From JACRBK01 sp964427955 (lineage in GTDB: Bacteria; Chloroflexota; Anaerolineae; Aggregatilineales; Aggregatilineaceae): a DNA stretch of 13,962 nucleotides. The DNA is taken from the NCBI GenBank assembly GCA_964427955.1, contig CAYRWY010000117.1:1-13962 (forward strand), in the 5' to 3' direction. Under the pieces are notes generated by a model. It worked only from the letters and a program-made list of their open reading frames with translations. It had not been told where the DNA came from and ran no database searches. This document shows positions 13,894 to 13,962 of the stretch, one piece after another; within the stretch, counting starts at the first letter, position 1, and the number at the start of each line of letters is the position of its first letter. A program made the translations under genes and the position numbers.

Positions 13894-13962
13894 TTAGCCT
13901 TCCTTCGCCCGGTCGCGCCAGAGGATCACGCCATACGAAATGACCAGGATCACCAGCGTCAG
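13894..13962 (-). CDS. C-terminal end of a MalF-type ABC permease (cut by the window edge)
   Basis: Reading back from the TAA at 13896-13894 gives 22 residues open to the edge. They form a hydrophobic helix (LTLVILVISYGVIL) followed by a charged tail, WRDRAKEG. This is how MalF/UgpA-type permeases end, and such a gene is expected directly before a MalG-type gene. The identification rests mainly on position, because so little is visible. Confidence 0.7.
   Translation of the reverse strand: MTLVILVISYGVILWRDRAKEG

Overview
The window looks like a piece of a GC-rich bacterial chromosome, most likely from a Chloroflexota (Anaerolineae-like) organism. That assignment is an inference. It rests on the GC-rich coding sequence, on intergenic GC-rich palindromic repeats of the 'CCCCTCTCC...GGAGAGGGG' kind that I associate with this phylum, and on an ABC-transporter-heavy sugar economy with no PTS gene in view. 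Nearly all of the window is two minus-strand carbohydrate operons with one plus-strand regulator between them.

Operon 1 is read right to left from about 9373 to the left edge. Its order is a DUF2291 lipoprotein, an RbsA-type double ATPase, an RbsC-type permease, an RbsB-type sugar-binding protein, an RbsD/FucU-type mutarotase, the N-terminal then C-terminal halves of a split transketolase, and an FGGY sugar/polyol kinase. This is a complete import-and-catabolism set: capture and uptake, anomer conversion, phosphorylation, then two-carbon transfer into the pentose phosphate pool. The substrate is not proven. The binding pocket is ribose-like, and the kinase is glycerol-kinase-like but has lost one glycerol-contacting aromatic residue. 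The combination resembles the non-oxidative D-apiose route (apulose kinase plus two-subunit apulose-4-phosphate transketolase), but no isomerase lies in the window.

The most striking feature is the sugar-binding protein gene (3971-5803). It holds two complete, nucleotide-identical copies of the mature binding domain fused in frame behind a single signal peptide. The repeat offset is 870 bp and a four-residue linker joins the domains. The joint carries a 12-bp patch also found in the gene's own signal-peptide region. It is either a very recent tandem duplication making a two-headed binding protein, or an assembly artefact.

An AT-rich divergent promoter region (about 9232-9460) separates operon 1 from a SorC-family regulator (9461-10441, plus strand). 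Its plus-strand promoter has a perfect 12-bp palindrome in the spacer. A compound GC-rich repeat ending in a T run (10506-10628) follows the regulator and probably terminates it.

Operon 2 (minus strand, right edge to 10731) holds the tail of a MalF-type permease, a MalG-type permease, a glycoside hydrolase family 4 enzyme and a PfkB-family sugar kinase. It looks like an ABC-fed glycoside utilisation operon. The GH4 enzyme resembles 6-phospho-glycosidases, but no phosphorylating transporter is present, so the source of its substrate is an open question.
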